Assembly (NCBI GenBank): GCA_038199755.1
Contig: JBBPYR010000232.1
Span: 1 to 10,237 of the forward strand
Direction of reading: 5' to 3'
Source: JBBPYR01 sp038199755
Lineage (GTDB): Bacteria > Chloroflexota > Ktedonobacteria > Ktedonobacterales > Ktedonobacteraceae
DNA: 10,237 nucleotides
Shown here piece after piece: positions 1 through 6,316 of this stretch. The notes beneath the pieces were generated by a model that saw nothing but the letters and a program-made list of their open reading frames with translations, ran no database searches and was not told the origin of the DNA. A program made the translations under genes and the position numbers. Every line of letters begins with the position of its first letter. Within the stretch, counting starts at the first letter, position 1.

Positions 1-44
1 ACCAAAGGAAGAGAGCTTTCTTGAGAGAAGGGGAAGTTTCTTTA

Positions 45-158
45 ATGAAAGAAAACGAGACTTCTTGTGCTGTGACGAGTGTATTATTTCTCTCCTCATT
101 GCTCCTTTCTATGGGCCAGTTGTTAAAATTTGGCCTCACTCCACCGTCATATAAGTGA
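45..158 (+). CDS. Possible 37-residue small ORF or gene remnant upstream of the sigma gene
   Basis: An ATG at 45 opens a 37-codon frame ending in TGA at 156-158. A purine-rich stretch (about 24-35, with GGGGA at 30-34) lies about 10 bases upstream and could serve as a weak ribosome binding site. The peptide begins MKENETSCAVTS and then has a short hydrophobic run (VLFLSSLLLS). The TSCAV part, and 14 bases of DNA at 60-73, are identical to the start of the zinc-finger gene at 792-805, in the same reading frame and at almost the same distance from the ATG. It may therefore be the decayed start of a second anti-sigma-like gene, or a true small peptide. The TGA overlaps the GTG at 155 in a GTGA arrangement, which would allow translational coupling to the sigma factor. 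It could equally be chance. Confidence 0.2.
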   Translation: MKENETSCAVTSVLFLSSLLLSMGQLLKFGLTPPSYK

Positions 159-160
159 GG
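134..160. promoter_or_regulatory. Small hairpin in the sigma-factor leader
   Basis: CCTCACT (134-140) and AGTGAGG (154-160) form a perfect 7-bp inverted repeat around a 13-base loop. It lies just upstream of the ribosome binding site AGAAGGGA (166-173) and covers the alternative GTG start at 155. It could be an operator or an RNA hairpin near the start. No clear -35/-10 pair was found nearby, so its role is open. Confidence 0.3.
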
Positions 161-181
161 GAGTCAGAAGGGACACACTCC

Positions 182-781
182 ATGGTATCCTCGCATGCTC
201 AAATGACCTTGAAGCTTGATGAAGAGTTGGTACTGCTAGCCAAAGATGGCAACAAAACAGCATTCGCAGAACTGGTTCGACGACATGAGAGGGAGGTATA
301 CGGGCTTTTGTGCATCATGACCTCAAATAGTGAGGATGCTCGTGACTGTTCACAGGATGTATTCATGAAAGCCTGGCAAAAAATCGCTACACTGCAATGT
401 TCCACTAGTTTTCCATCCTGGGTACGTACCATTGCCAAGAGGCGCGGCTATGATTTCTGGCGAGCCAGAAAAGCACCGTGTATGTCGTGGGAGAATGTGA
501 GAGAGGATGCGCTGATTGACTACATGTACAATCCTGAGACAATCGTCATCGAAAATGAACTGGTGCGGAAAACATTGGCGGAACTACCCGAAAAGTACCG
601 CTTCTGCCTTTTATTACAATTGGTGTGCGGTCTATCCCATAGCGAGATTGCGCGCATGGTCGGGATGCATGCAAATAGTGTGAGCACTTATGTGTGTGAG
701 GCAAAGAAACGTTTTTATCAAATCTATCAACGCTTGAGCAATGACTACACATATCCTTTAGAGGAGATCGATGATGCATAA
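182..781 (+). CDS. ECF-type RNA polymerase sigma factor
   Basis: A sigma-70 family factor of the short extracytoplasmic-function type, which would direct RNA polymerase to a dedicated promoter set. In the 199-residue product, region 2 spans about residues 13-98, with the core-binding and -10 recognition helices around ARDCSQDVFMKAWQKI (53-68) and W80-R97. Region 4 spans about 128-184, with LAELPEKYR and the helix-turn-helix LSHSEIARMVGMHANSVSTY (151-170). Regions 1.1 and 3 are absent, as expected for this class. I chose ATG 182 because AGAAGGGA sits 8 bases upstream. The in-frame GTG at 155 would add nine residues but lacks a ribosome binding site and lies inside a hairpin arm. Its last 11 bases overlap the zinc-finger gene, which suggests co-translation with a cognate anti-sigma factor. 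The regulon cannot be read from the sequence. Confidence 0.93.
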   Translation: MVSSHAQMTLKLDEELVLLAKDGNKTAFAELVRRHEREVYGLLCIMTSNSEDARDCSQDVFMKAWQKIATLQCSTSFPSWVRTIAKRRGYDFWRARKAPCMSWENVREDALIDYMYNPETIVIENELVRKTLAELPEKYRFCLLLQLVCGLSHSEIARMVGMHANSVSTYVCEAKKRFYQIYQRLSNDYTYPLEEIDDA

Positions 782-1013
782 TCAGGATAGCACTTCTTGT
801 GCTGTTTGGGAGGAAAAACTTGCTACTACACATCCAGATGACCTTTCTACCCTAGAGCGGGAAGCACTCGAAAAACATCTCGCAACCTGTCCAAGCTGTC
901 AAGCGACCTATCGCCGATTTCAAAGAGTGAATGCCCTAGTGCGCGAGGCCGTTTCTGTGGAGCGGTCTCTCGGATTGTGGAAAAGATTTCTTGACGACGA
1001 AGATACTCCTTAA
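771..1013 (+). CDS. Soluble zinc-finger (zf-HC2 type) anti-sigma factor
   Basis: A small acidic protein of 80 residues with the ZAS-type zinc motif H36-x3-C40-x2-C43 (HLATCPSC), preceded by C10 at the spacing expected for the fourth ligand. Proteins of this kind bind and hold inactive the sigma factor encoded next to them, often releasing it on oxidation or another signal. There is no membrane segment, so it should act in the cytoplasm like RsrA-type proteins rather than as a transmembrane sensor. It overlaps the sigma gene by 11 bases. AGGAG at 762-766 lies 4 bases before ATG 771 and 7 bases before the adjacent ATG 774, so 774 may be the true start. At 80 residues it is little more than the zinc domain plus a helical tail (VNALVREAVSVERSLGLWKRF). 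The target is inferred from position only. Confidence 0.8.
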   Translation: MMHNQDSTSCAVWEEKLATTHPDDLSTLEREALEKHLATCPSCQATYRRFQRVNALVREAVSVERSLGLWKRFLDDEDTP

Positions 1014-1110
1014 TGCTATAAAAACCAACCTATACAGCACATAAGGTGAATAAACCACACACCTCAAACACAGCATCCTCTCGTTCTTGCTTTTTGAAAT
1101 GCCCTTGCCG

Positions 1111-1119
1111 TGATACAAT
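1111..1119 (+). promoter_or_regulatory. Candidate extended -10 promoter for aroB
   Basis: TGATACAAT fits the extended -10 pattern TGnTAnAAT, about 89 bases before the aroB start. The possible -35 elements upstream, TTGAAA at 1094-1099 (14-base gap) and TTGCTT at 1087-1092 (21-base gap), are poorly spaced. The remainder of the 194-base gap after the zinc-finger gene shows only weak short inverted repeats and no convincing terminator. Confidence 0.35.
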
Positions 1120-1207
1120 AGCGTGCATGCGAACCATCTTTCTGGTTTGGTTTTCGGGAAGCGGAAAGAGAGGGTTCTATCTGTATTTGACCTTGTAGGA
1201 GATACTT

Positions 1208-2353
1208 ATGATGATTAGCTCAAGTGAACGTTCGGCTGGTGGGCCACTGGTCCGTCATGTCCATATTGGCAATGGCTACGATACGGTCGTTGATTGGGGT
1301 GGGCTGGCACGGCTCGCGCACTATCTACAACAGCTACGCCTGCCCCCACGCCTTTTTCTGGTGACGGATAGTAATTTGCATGCCCTGTATGCACAGCAGC
1401 TCGTGCGACAACTGACTGATGCAGGTTTTGAGCCGTATGTCTATGTGGTAGCAGCAGGTGAGGCCAGCAAATCGCAGCAGCAGTTGAGCATGATCTATGA
1501 TTGGTTGCTAGAACAGCACGCCGAGCGGCAAGAAGCCATCCTTGCCTTTGGCGGCGGCGTCATCGGCGACATGGCGGGTTTTGCGGCGGCCACCTATTTG
1601 CGCGGCGTGCCGCTGATTCAGGTGCCGACATCGCTCTTAGCCCAGGTGGATGCCGCCATCGGTGGCAAAACGGGCATTAATCATCCGCGTGGGAAAAACC
1701 TGATCGGCTCGTTTTATCATCCGCGCCTAGTGCTGGCTGACCCAGCTCTACTCCTGACATTACCTGAGCGTGAGCGTACCGAGGGGTGGGCAGAAGTAGC
1801 AAAGTATGGTATGATACTCGACGCTGAATTATTTGCTTTGCTCGAAGAACACGCGCAGAGCTTACATACTTTTGCCTCTCCCCCACCCTCAGCTGAACTG
1901 CTTTGTCATATTGTGGCACGTTGCATTGAGTTAAAGGTGGTAATGATTGAGGAAGATGAGCGTGAACAGGGACGGCGTGCCATCTTGAACTATGGTCATA
2001 CCATTGGCCATGCCATCGAGAATGTCGCGGGTTATGGAGAGTGGCTGCATGGAGAGGCTGTTTCATTGGGCATGGTTGCTGCCGCATCCTTAGCGTATGA
2101 GGCGGGCATGTTTTCCAACGCAGAGATGGAGCGGCAGAACAACTTGTTAGCCGCACTCGGCTTGCCGATCGTGTATCGGGGGACCATACAAGCGCGTGCT
2201 GTCATAAACGCCATCCAGTTAGATAAGAAAGTCTCTGGCAAGCGTGTGCGTTGGATTATGCCCCTCCATGTCGGAGAGGTGCAGGTGACGCCGTTGCCTG
2301 ATGAACTGGTGGAACGCGTCATAAACGCTTTTTTCGCGCACGGGAGTGTATAA
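1208..2353 (+). CDS. aroB: 3-dehydroquinate synthase
   Basis: Converts DAHP to 3-dehydroquinate, the second step of the shikimate pathway to aromatic amino acids, using NAD and a divalent metal in the cytoplasm. The 381-residue length is normal for the family. The NAD-binding glycine stretch GGGVIGD is at 115-121, followed by the family blocks QVPTSLLAQVDAAIGGKTG (138-156) and GKNLIGSFYHP (162-172). Metal ligands are recognisable as E196 (in GWAEVAKYG), H264 (in NYGHTIGHA) and H281 (in WLHGEAV). AGGAG at 1197-1201 lies 6 bases before ATG 1208, and a second ATG follows at once. All key residues are present. It stands between the sigma/anti-sigma pair and the pepP-efp cluster. An aro gene also stands next to pepP/efp in Bacillus (aroQ there), so the position looks ancestral. 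Confidence 0.97.
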   Translation: MMISSSERSAGGPLVRHVHIGNGYDTVVDWGGLARLAHYLQQLRLPPRLFLVTDSNLHALYAQQLVRQLTDAGFEPYVYVVAAGEASKSQQQLSMIYDWLLEQHAERQEAILAFGGGVIGDMAGFAAATYLRGVPLIQVPTSLLAQVDAAIGGKTGINHPRGKNLIGSFYHPRLVLADPALLLTLPERERTEGWAEVAKYGMILDAELFALLEEHAQSLHTFASPPPSAELLCHIVARCIELKVVMIEEDEREQGRRAILNYGHTIGHAIENVAGYGEWLHGEAVSLGMVAAASLAYEAGMFSNAEMERQNNLLAALGLPIVYRGTIQARAVINAIQLDKKVSGKRVRWIMPLHVGEVQVTPLPDELVERVINAFFAHGSV

Positions 2354-2373
2354 AGTATGCTTACAAGCGTGCT
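2354..2373 (+). terminator. Weak terminator-like hairpin after aroB
   Basis: AGTATGCT (2354-2361) pairs with AGCGTGCT (2366-2373) using two G-U pairs around a TACA loop, directly after the aroB stop. Only ATTTATGG follows, so the U-tract is poor. It may be a weak terminator or a 3'-end stabilising structure. Confidence 0.3.
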
Positions 2374-2397
2374 ATTTATGGAGATGAATAAATTATT

Positions 2398-2547
2398 CTG
2401 GTAATCATGGAAAACCCATCCGTAGGGGCCAGCTTTAGCGCGCCCCGTGCCTGTTGGCGAATCGTACTTTCACGGGTACGAGGGCGCGCTAAAGCTGGCC
2501 CCTACGGAGTGTGCAGCGCGCTTCGCCGCTGCTCATGCTATTACCAG
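2398..2547. repeat. Nested palindromic intergenic element (27-bp inverted repeat inside 8-bp terminal repeats)
   Basis: The core is a perfect 27-bp inverted repeat: the left arm 2419-2445 (begins TCCGTAGGGGCCAGC) is the exact complement of the right arm 2482-2508 (ends CCCCTACGGA). The 36-base centre contains its own 6-bp hairpin TCGTAC/GTACGA (2462-2467 with 2476-2481). A GCAGCG/CGCTGC hairpin follows at 2513-2532. The whole is bracketed by CTGGTAAT (2398-2405) and ATTACCAG (2540-2547). The GC-rich arms differ sharply from the AT-rich flanks. This looks like an interspersed palindromic repeat or a miniature non-coding mobile element. No ORF of note lies inside. The large stem may also affect mRNA between aroB and the peptidase gene, but no U-tract follows it. 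Confidence 0.8.
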
Positions 2548-2575
2548 TTTAAATTGTTAATGAAGGAAGCATGAA

Positions 2576-3679
2576 ATGAGCCAAGAAACGATCAAGCAGC
2601 TACGTACATGGATTGCCGAGCAAGAGTTGGACGCCTTTCTGATCACGCAGCCACAAAACCGCTCATATATGAGTGGGTGGCTGAGTGATGACATAGAGAG
2701 TGGGAGTATGCTGCTGGTGGGTCAGCAGCAACAAATCGTGATGACCAATCCACTCTTTGCCGAGATTGCCGAGAAGGAAGCTCAAGGTTGGGAGATCGCA
2801 GTGCCAGAAGGACGCGAGTATGCCCCCGCGCTAGCGACGCTCGCACAGAAGCATGGCTGGCAGACGATTGGTTTCGAGTCTCCTGCCATCAGCTATGCGA
2901 AGTATGAAGCCTTTAGCGAGGGAAGCCAGGGAAACTATACGCTGAAAGGCTTCAAAGAGACGATTGTGGAGTCGTTGCGGCTGGTGAAGCAGCCTGCTGA
3001 ACTTGAGCTATTGCGCCGTGCCATTGCGATTACCGATCAGACGTTCACACATCTTTGTGCATGGATTCAGCCCGGGATGACCGAGAAGGCCATTGCATGG
3101 GAAATCTTAAGCATGATGATCTCGCTTGGAGCCGATTCGCTGTCATTTGAATCGATTGTTGCCTCTGGCCCTAATGGTTCGATGCCGCATGCAGAGCCGA
3201 GTGAGCGTCGTGTTCAGCGTGGCGAACTGATCACGATTGATATGGGAGCACGCTACAAGGGGTATTGTGCGGATATGACGCGCACTATTTGCCTGGGAGA
3301 GCCCACGGATCCGCGTATGCGCGAGGTGTATGACGCGGTTCTGAATGCGATGAAGACCTGTGAGGCAGGCTTGCAGGCGGGTATATCTGGTCTCGCGGCT
3401 GACGCCTTAGCGCGTGGGGCATTGGAAATGGAGAACCTGGCGCAATACTTTGTGCATAGTGTCGGACATGGGGTCGGTTTGCAGATACACGAGGGACCAA
3501 GCCTTTCGTCTCGCGCATCCGATGAAGTGAAACTGCCCGTTGGCTGTGTTGTGACCGTTGAGCCAGGGGTGTATATTCCGGGCTGGAGTGGGACCCGTGT
3601 CGAAGATTGTGTGCTGATCACAGAAGACGGTGCTGAAGTATTGACGCAGTCGCCAACAACGTTAGTATTACCGCGCTAA
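2576..3679 (+). CDS. pepP: M24-family Xaa-Pro peptidase (aminopeptidase P / prolidase-like)
   Basis: A cytoplasmic metallopeptidase that cleaves peptide bonds next to proline, probably with two Mn or Co ions. The 367-residue product has an N-terminal creatinase-like domain (about 1-135) and the pita-bread catalytic domain (about 140-360). The five metal ligands are all present: D222 (TIDMGA), D233 (ADMTRT), H298 (SVGHGVG), E329 (VEPGVY) and E343 (RVEDC). The supporting histidines H205 (SMPHAEP) and H305 (QIHEGP) are there too. AAGGA at 2563-2567 stands 8 bases before ATG 2576; an ATG at 2571 is closed after two codons. Size and order match Bacillus YqhT, which also precedes efp. Dipeptidase and aminopeptidase activity cannot be told apart from the sequence, so the symbol is approximate. 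It is the first gene of the tight downstream cluster. Confidence 0.9.
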   Translation: MSQETIKQLRTWIAEQELDAFLITQPQNRSYMSGWLSDDIESGSMLLVGQQQQIVMTNPLFAEIAEKEAQGWEIAVPEGREYAPALATLAQKHGWQTIGFESPAISYAKYEAFSEGSQGNYTLKGFKETIVESLRLVKQPAELELLRRAIAITDQTFTHLCAWIQPGMTEKAIAWEILSMMISLGADSLSFESIVASGPNGSMPHAEPSERRVQRGELITIDMGARYKGYCADMTRTICLGEPTDPRMREVYDAVLNAMKTCEAGLQAGISGLAADALARGALEMENLAQYFVHSVGHGVGLQIHEGPSLSSRASDEVKLPVGCVVTVEPGVYIPGWSGTRVEDCVLITEDGAEVLTQSPTTLVLPR

Positions 3680-3696
3680 GAGACAAGGAGAAAGAG

Positions 3697-4254
3697 ATGA
3701 TTTCCACTGGTGATTTGAAAAAGGGCGTGACCATTGAATTTGAAGGTCAATTGTGCAGTATTCTAGAATGGCAGCATGTGAAGATAGGGCGTGGTGGCGC
3801 GATCGTGCGTCTCAAGTTGCGTAACCTGCGAACTGGATCAACCATTGATCGTACCTGTGACGCGGGCGATAAATTTAAGCGTATCTACCTGGATCGTGCG
3901 ACCGTTACGTATCAGTATCAGGATGGCGACCAATATCACTTTATGGATACGAGTACCTATGATGATATCGTGCTAAGTAGTGAGCAACTGGGCGATGCCA
4001 AAAACTATCTGATCGATAGCATTGAACTCGATCTGATTCGCTATAATGATGAGCCGCTTTCTGTGGAGCCGCCAGAAAAAGTGGTGTTGCGTGTTACCTA
4101 TACCGAGCCGGGCTTTAAGGGAGATACCGCTACGGGTGGGACGAAGCCTGCTACCACCGAGACAGGACTTGTTGTGCATGTGCCACTCTTTATTACGACT
4201 GATGATATGATACGGGTGAACACTTCGTCTGGCGCCTATGTGGAACGTGCCTAG
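3697..4254 (+). CDS. efp: Elongation factor P, Arg-type loop
   Basis: Binds ribosomes stalled at proline runs, between the P and E sites, and promotes peptide-bond formation. The 185-residue product has the KOW-like N domain (1-63) and two OB domains, ending in the family signature TDDMIRVNTSSGAYVERA. The loop tip that is Lys in Escherichia coli (VKPGKG) here reads VKIGRGGA, with R32 at the tip. Arg at this position occurs in EF-Ps that are rhamnosylated by EarP, but no modification gene lies in this window, so the state of R32 is unknown. The stretch VRLKLRNLRTG just after the loop is typical. AAGGAG (3685-3690) lies 6 bases before the ATG. It starts 17 bases after the peptidase gene, consistent with co-transcription. 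Confidence 0.96.
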   Translation: MISTGDLKKGVTIEFEGQLCSILEWQHVKIGRGGAIVRLKLRNLRTGSTIDRTCDAGDKFKRIYLDRATVTYQYQDGDQYHFMDTSTYDDIVLSSEQLGDAKNYLIDSIELDLIRYNDEPLSVEPPEKVVLRVTYTEPGFKGDTATGGTKPATTETGLVVHVPLFITTDDMIRVNTSSGAYVERA

Positions 4255-4282
4255 CCGAATGTGAAATTCAGGAGTATACAGT

Positions 4283-4834
4283 ATGGAAGGTATGGATGGT
4301 AATAGACCATTCCCTTATAATGGTGACCAATCGTCAACACCAATACAGCCGCAGGAAGAACCCGCTGAACGCATAAACATCGAGCAATTGCAACGTCTGG
4401 TGCATATGCTCGATACCAGTGATGTATCTGAAATCGAACTGAAGCGTGCCGGTGAGGGGGTGCATGGTATGCGTCTGGTGTTGCGGAAGGCCAGGGTGAC
4501 AGCGGATGGCGAGCGCAATGGACAGGTAGTGGTAACAGCCACATCTGCACGAGAAATAGAGCAGCCGACACCCGCCGAGCCGACACTGCATAACGTAGTA
4601 GCACCCCTGGTGGGTATCTTCCACTCTTGGGCAAGGGTGAAAGGTGGATCACTGGTTGCGGTTGGCGACCGTGTGAAAGTGGGTCAGCTTGTTGCTACCA
4701 TTCAGTCCTTAAATGTGCTCAATGAGGTCGATTCGCCGATAGCGGGGCGTGTGACAGAACTGCTCGTGCAGGATGGGCAAGCGGTCGAATATGGGCAGCC
4801 CCTGATGGTGATTGATAGTAAAGAGGGGGCATAG
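4283..4834 (+). CDS. accB: BCCP-like protein lacking the biotin-attachment lysine (degenerate AccB)
   Basis: Clearly related to the biotin carboxyl carrier protein of acetyl-CoA carboxylase. It has an N-terminal helical segment (INIEQLQRLVHMLDTSDVSE, 31-50), a basic strand region, a Pro/Ala-rich linker (about 86-102), and a C-terminal biotinyl/lipoyl-type barrel (about 103-178) starting VVAPLVGIFHSW and ending GQPLMVID. In normal BCCPs the hairpin tip reads EAMKMMN or EAMKLMN, with biotin on the Lys. Here it reads QSLNVLN, with N144 (AAT codon at 4712-4714) in place of the Lys and the E-A-M before it also lost. It should not be biotinylated at the usual site. The frame and barrel are otherwise intact, so it does not look like a decaying gene. 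The name accB shows descent only. AGGAG (4270-4274) is 8 bases from the ATG. accC, which normally follows, is absent here; xseA begins 6 bases after the stop. Confidence 0.85.
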   Translation: MEGMDGNRPFPYNGDQSSTPIQPQEEPAERINIEQLQRLVHMLDTSDVSEIELKRAGEGVHGMRLVLRKARVTADGERNGQVVVTATSAREIEQPTPAEPTLHNVVAPLVGIFHSWARVKGGSLVAVGDRVKVGQLVATIQSLNVLNEVDSPIAGRVTELLVQDGQAVEYGQPLMVIDSKEGA

Positions 4835-4840
4835 GCAAGC

Positions 4841-6073
4841 ATGACTCTCTCCGACCTGATGGATGGTTTGCCTGTTGTTGGTGTGGCGGAACTAGCTCTC
4901 TACCTGAAAGAGCTACTGGCTAGGAACGATATCTTGCAAAATATTTGGGTGCAAGGCGAGGTATCGAACTGTAAAATATACTCCTCTGGGCATTGCTATT
5001 TTACCTTAAAGGAAGGCGAGGCTCAGCTTTCGTGCGTATTTTTTAAGCATGCTCGGCTGCGCTCCTCCGCGCCTGACCTGCACGATGGTGTCGCGATTGC
5101 CGCCAATGGACGTATTTCGTTTTATGAACGTGATGGTAAATTACAGTTATATGTAGATGGCGTGAAGCCATTGGGTACGGGTGCGCTATTTCAACGTTTT
5201 GAGCAACTCAAGACGCGTTTAGCCGCCGAAGGCTTATTTGACGCGGAACGCAAACGTCCCTTGCCAGAGCAACCCACTGTGATTGGTATCGTCACCTCAC
5301 CCCAGGCTGCGGCTCTACGTGATATGCTACGCGTACTGCTCACGCGCTATCCTCTTGTGCGTGTTATTTTATCGCCAACGCTGGTGCAGGGAAGCGAGGC
5401 ACCAGCCGCAATTGCCGCCGCGATTGATCGGCTCAATGAGCATGATGAGGCTGATGTGATCATCGTGGGCCGTGGCGGCGGTTCTATAGAAGAGCTTTGG
5501 GCCTTCAACGAAGAAATTGTGGCCCGTGCCATTGCACGCTCACGGATTCCTGTCATCAGTGGAGTGGGTCATGAGACTGATTTTACCATTGCGGACTTTG
5601 TGGCCGATGTCCGGGCGTCAACTCCCACCGCTGCTGCTACCGCTGCCGTCCCTGATATTGAGGAATGGCGAATGGGTGTGCTTGATCGCCAACAAATGCT
5701 CCGCGAGATGATAATAGAGCAATTGGCAGACCTTAATGAACAACTTGCTGATGCGCAGCGCGATTTACAGCGTGTGAGTCCACTCAATATGATTGATCGA
5801 CGGCGACAACAGTTGGATGAAACAAGCGAGCGGTTACAGGTACGTATGCAGTATCTGCTCACGTTGCGAGAAGAGCGTTTGCAAGGTATGGCATTGCGTC
5901 TGCATGTGTTAAGCCCGCTCCTCACGATTGCGCGAGGCTATGCCGTGGTGCGTCATGATCGCGACGGAGCGGTTGTGAGTAGTGTTCAGCAGGTACGAGT
6001 GCATGATACACTAACAATTCAAGTGCAAGATGGCTATATCCCTGTAGAAGTTCGCTCTCAGTTGGAAGGATAA
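4841..6073 (+). CDS. xseA: Exodeoxyribonuclease VII large subunit
   Basis: Catalytic subunit of exonuclease VII, which degrades single-stranded DNA from both ends and acts in repair together with several XseB copies. In the 410-residue product, the N-terminal OB-fold DNA-binding domain is at about 15-108 (IWVQGEVSNCK, HCYFTLKEGEAQLSCVFFK). The catalytic core is at about 145-272, with VIGIVTSPQAAALRDML, DVIIVGRGGGSIEELWAFN (205-223) and the conserved SGVGHETDFTIADFVADVRA (240-259) plus STPTAAA. A long coiled-coil region (about 275-370) follows, then a C-terminal strand domain. The segment reads LMDGL before PVVGVAELALYLKELL. ATG 4841 has only the purine stretch AGAGGGGG (4822-4829) upstream, at a long spacing. 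ATG 4859 is a possible alternative start. It lies 6 bases after the accB-like gene and 5 bases before xseB. Confidence 0.96.
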   Translation: MTLSDLMDGLPVVGVAELALYLKELLARNDILQNIWVQGEVSNCKIYSSGHCYFTLKEGEAQLSCVFFKHARLRSSAPDLHDGVAIAANGRISFYERDGKLQLYVDGVKPLGTGALFQRFEQLKTRLAAEGLFDAERKRPLPEQPTVIGIVTSPQAAALRDMLRVLLTRYPLVRVILSPTLVQGSEAPAAIAAAIDRLNEHDEADVIIVGRGGGSIEELWAFNEEIVARAIARSRIPVISGVGHETDFTIADFVADVRASTPTAAATAAVPDIEEWRMGVLDRQQMLREMIIEQLADLNEQLADAQRDLQRVSPLNMIDRRRQQLDETSERLQVRMQYLLTLREERLQGMALRLHVLSPLLTIARGYAVVRHDRDGAVVSSVQQVRVHDTLTIQVQDGYIPVEVRSQLEG

Positions 6074-6078
6074 ATGGT

Positions 6079-6300
6079 ATGGACGCACTCACCTTTGAAG
6101 ATGCATTTGCCAAGCTTGAACAAGCCGTTGCTCAACTACAGGATGGCAAGATGCCACTAGAAAAAGCATTGCATCTTTATCAAGAAGGAATGCAACTAGC
6201 TCAGTATTGTAATGATCTGTTACAGAAAGCTGAATTGACCGTGGAGCAGCTCCGCGTTGCCGCTGATGGCACGTTATCAGTGGAACCATTGGACCTGTAA
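6079..6300 (+). CDS. xseB: Exodeoxyribonuclease VII small subunit
   Basis: A 73-residue all-helical partner of XseA. Several copies bind the coiled-coil arm of the large subunit to build the active exonuclease VII. The family pattern is clear: LTFEDAFAKLEQAVAQLQDG (4-23), then PLEKALHLYQEGMQLAQYCNDLLQKAE, two antiparallel helices. AAGGA at 6066-6070, inside the end of xseA, lies 8 bases before ATG 6079. The gap from xseA is only five bases, so translational coupling is likely. Length is typical for the family. An ATG at 6074 overlaps the xseA stop but is in another frame. Confidence 0.95.
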   Translation: MDALTFEDAFAKLEQAVAQLQDGKMPLEKALHLYQEGMQLAQYCNDLLQKAELTVEQLRVAADGTLSVEPLDL

Positions 6301-6316
6301 ATGGGAGAAGAGATAC

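Noticed and set aside
155..181. GTG 155 as the start of the sigma factor
   Set aside because: It has no ribosome binding site and sits in a hairpin arm, while ATG 182 has AGAAGGGA at the right distance. It is kept only as an alternative because of its overlap with the upstream small ORF.
1677..2156. 159-codon open frame on the minus strand inside aroB
   Set aside because: It lies wholly opposite a gene with all catalytic motifs, its translation is rich in Pro/His/Arg with no recognisable domain, and it fits a shadow of codon bias.
2419..2508. CRISPR or rRNA/tRNA origin for the palindromic element
   Set aside because: There is a single inverted pair, no regularly spaced direct repeats, and no cloverleaf pattern.
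5569..5925. 118-codon minus-strand frame inside xseA
   Set aside because: Its Ser/Arg/Cys-rich translation mirrors the coiled-coil coding sequence of xseA; no start signal or domain was seen.
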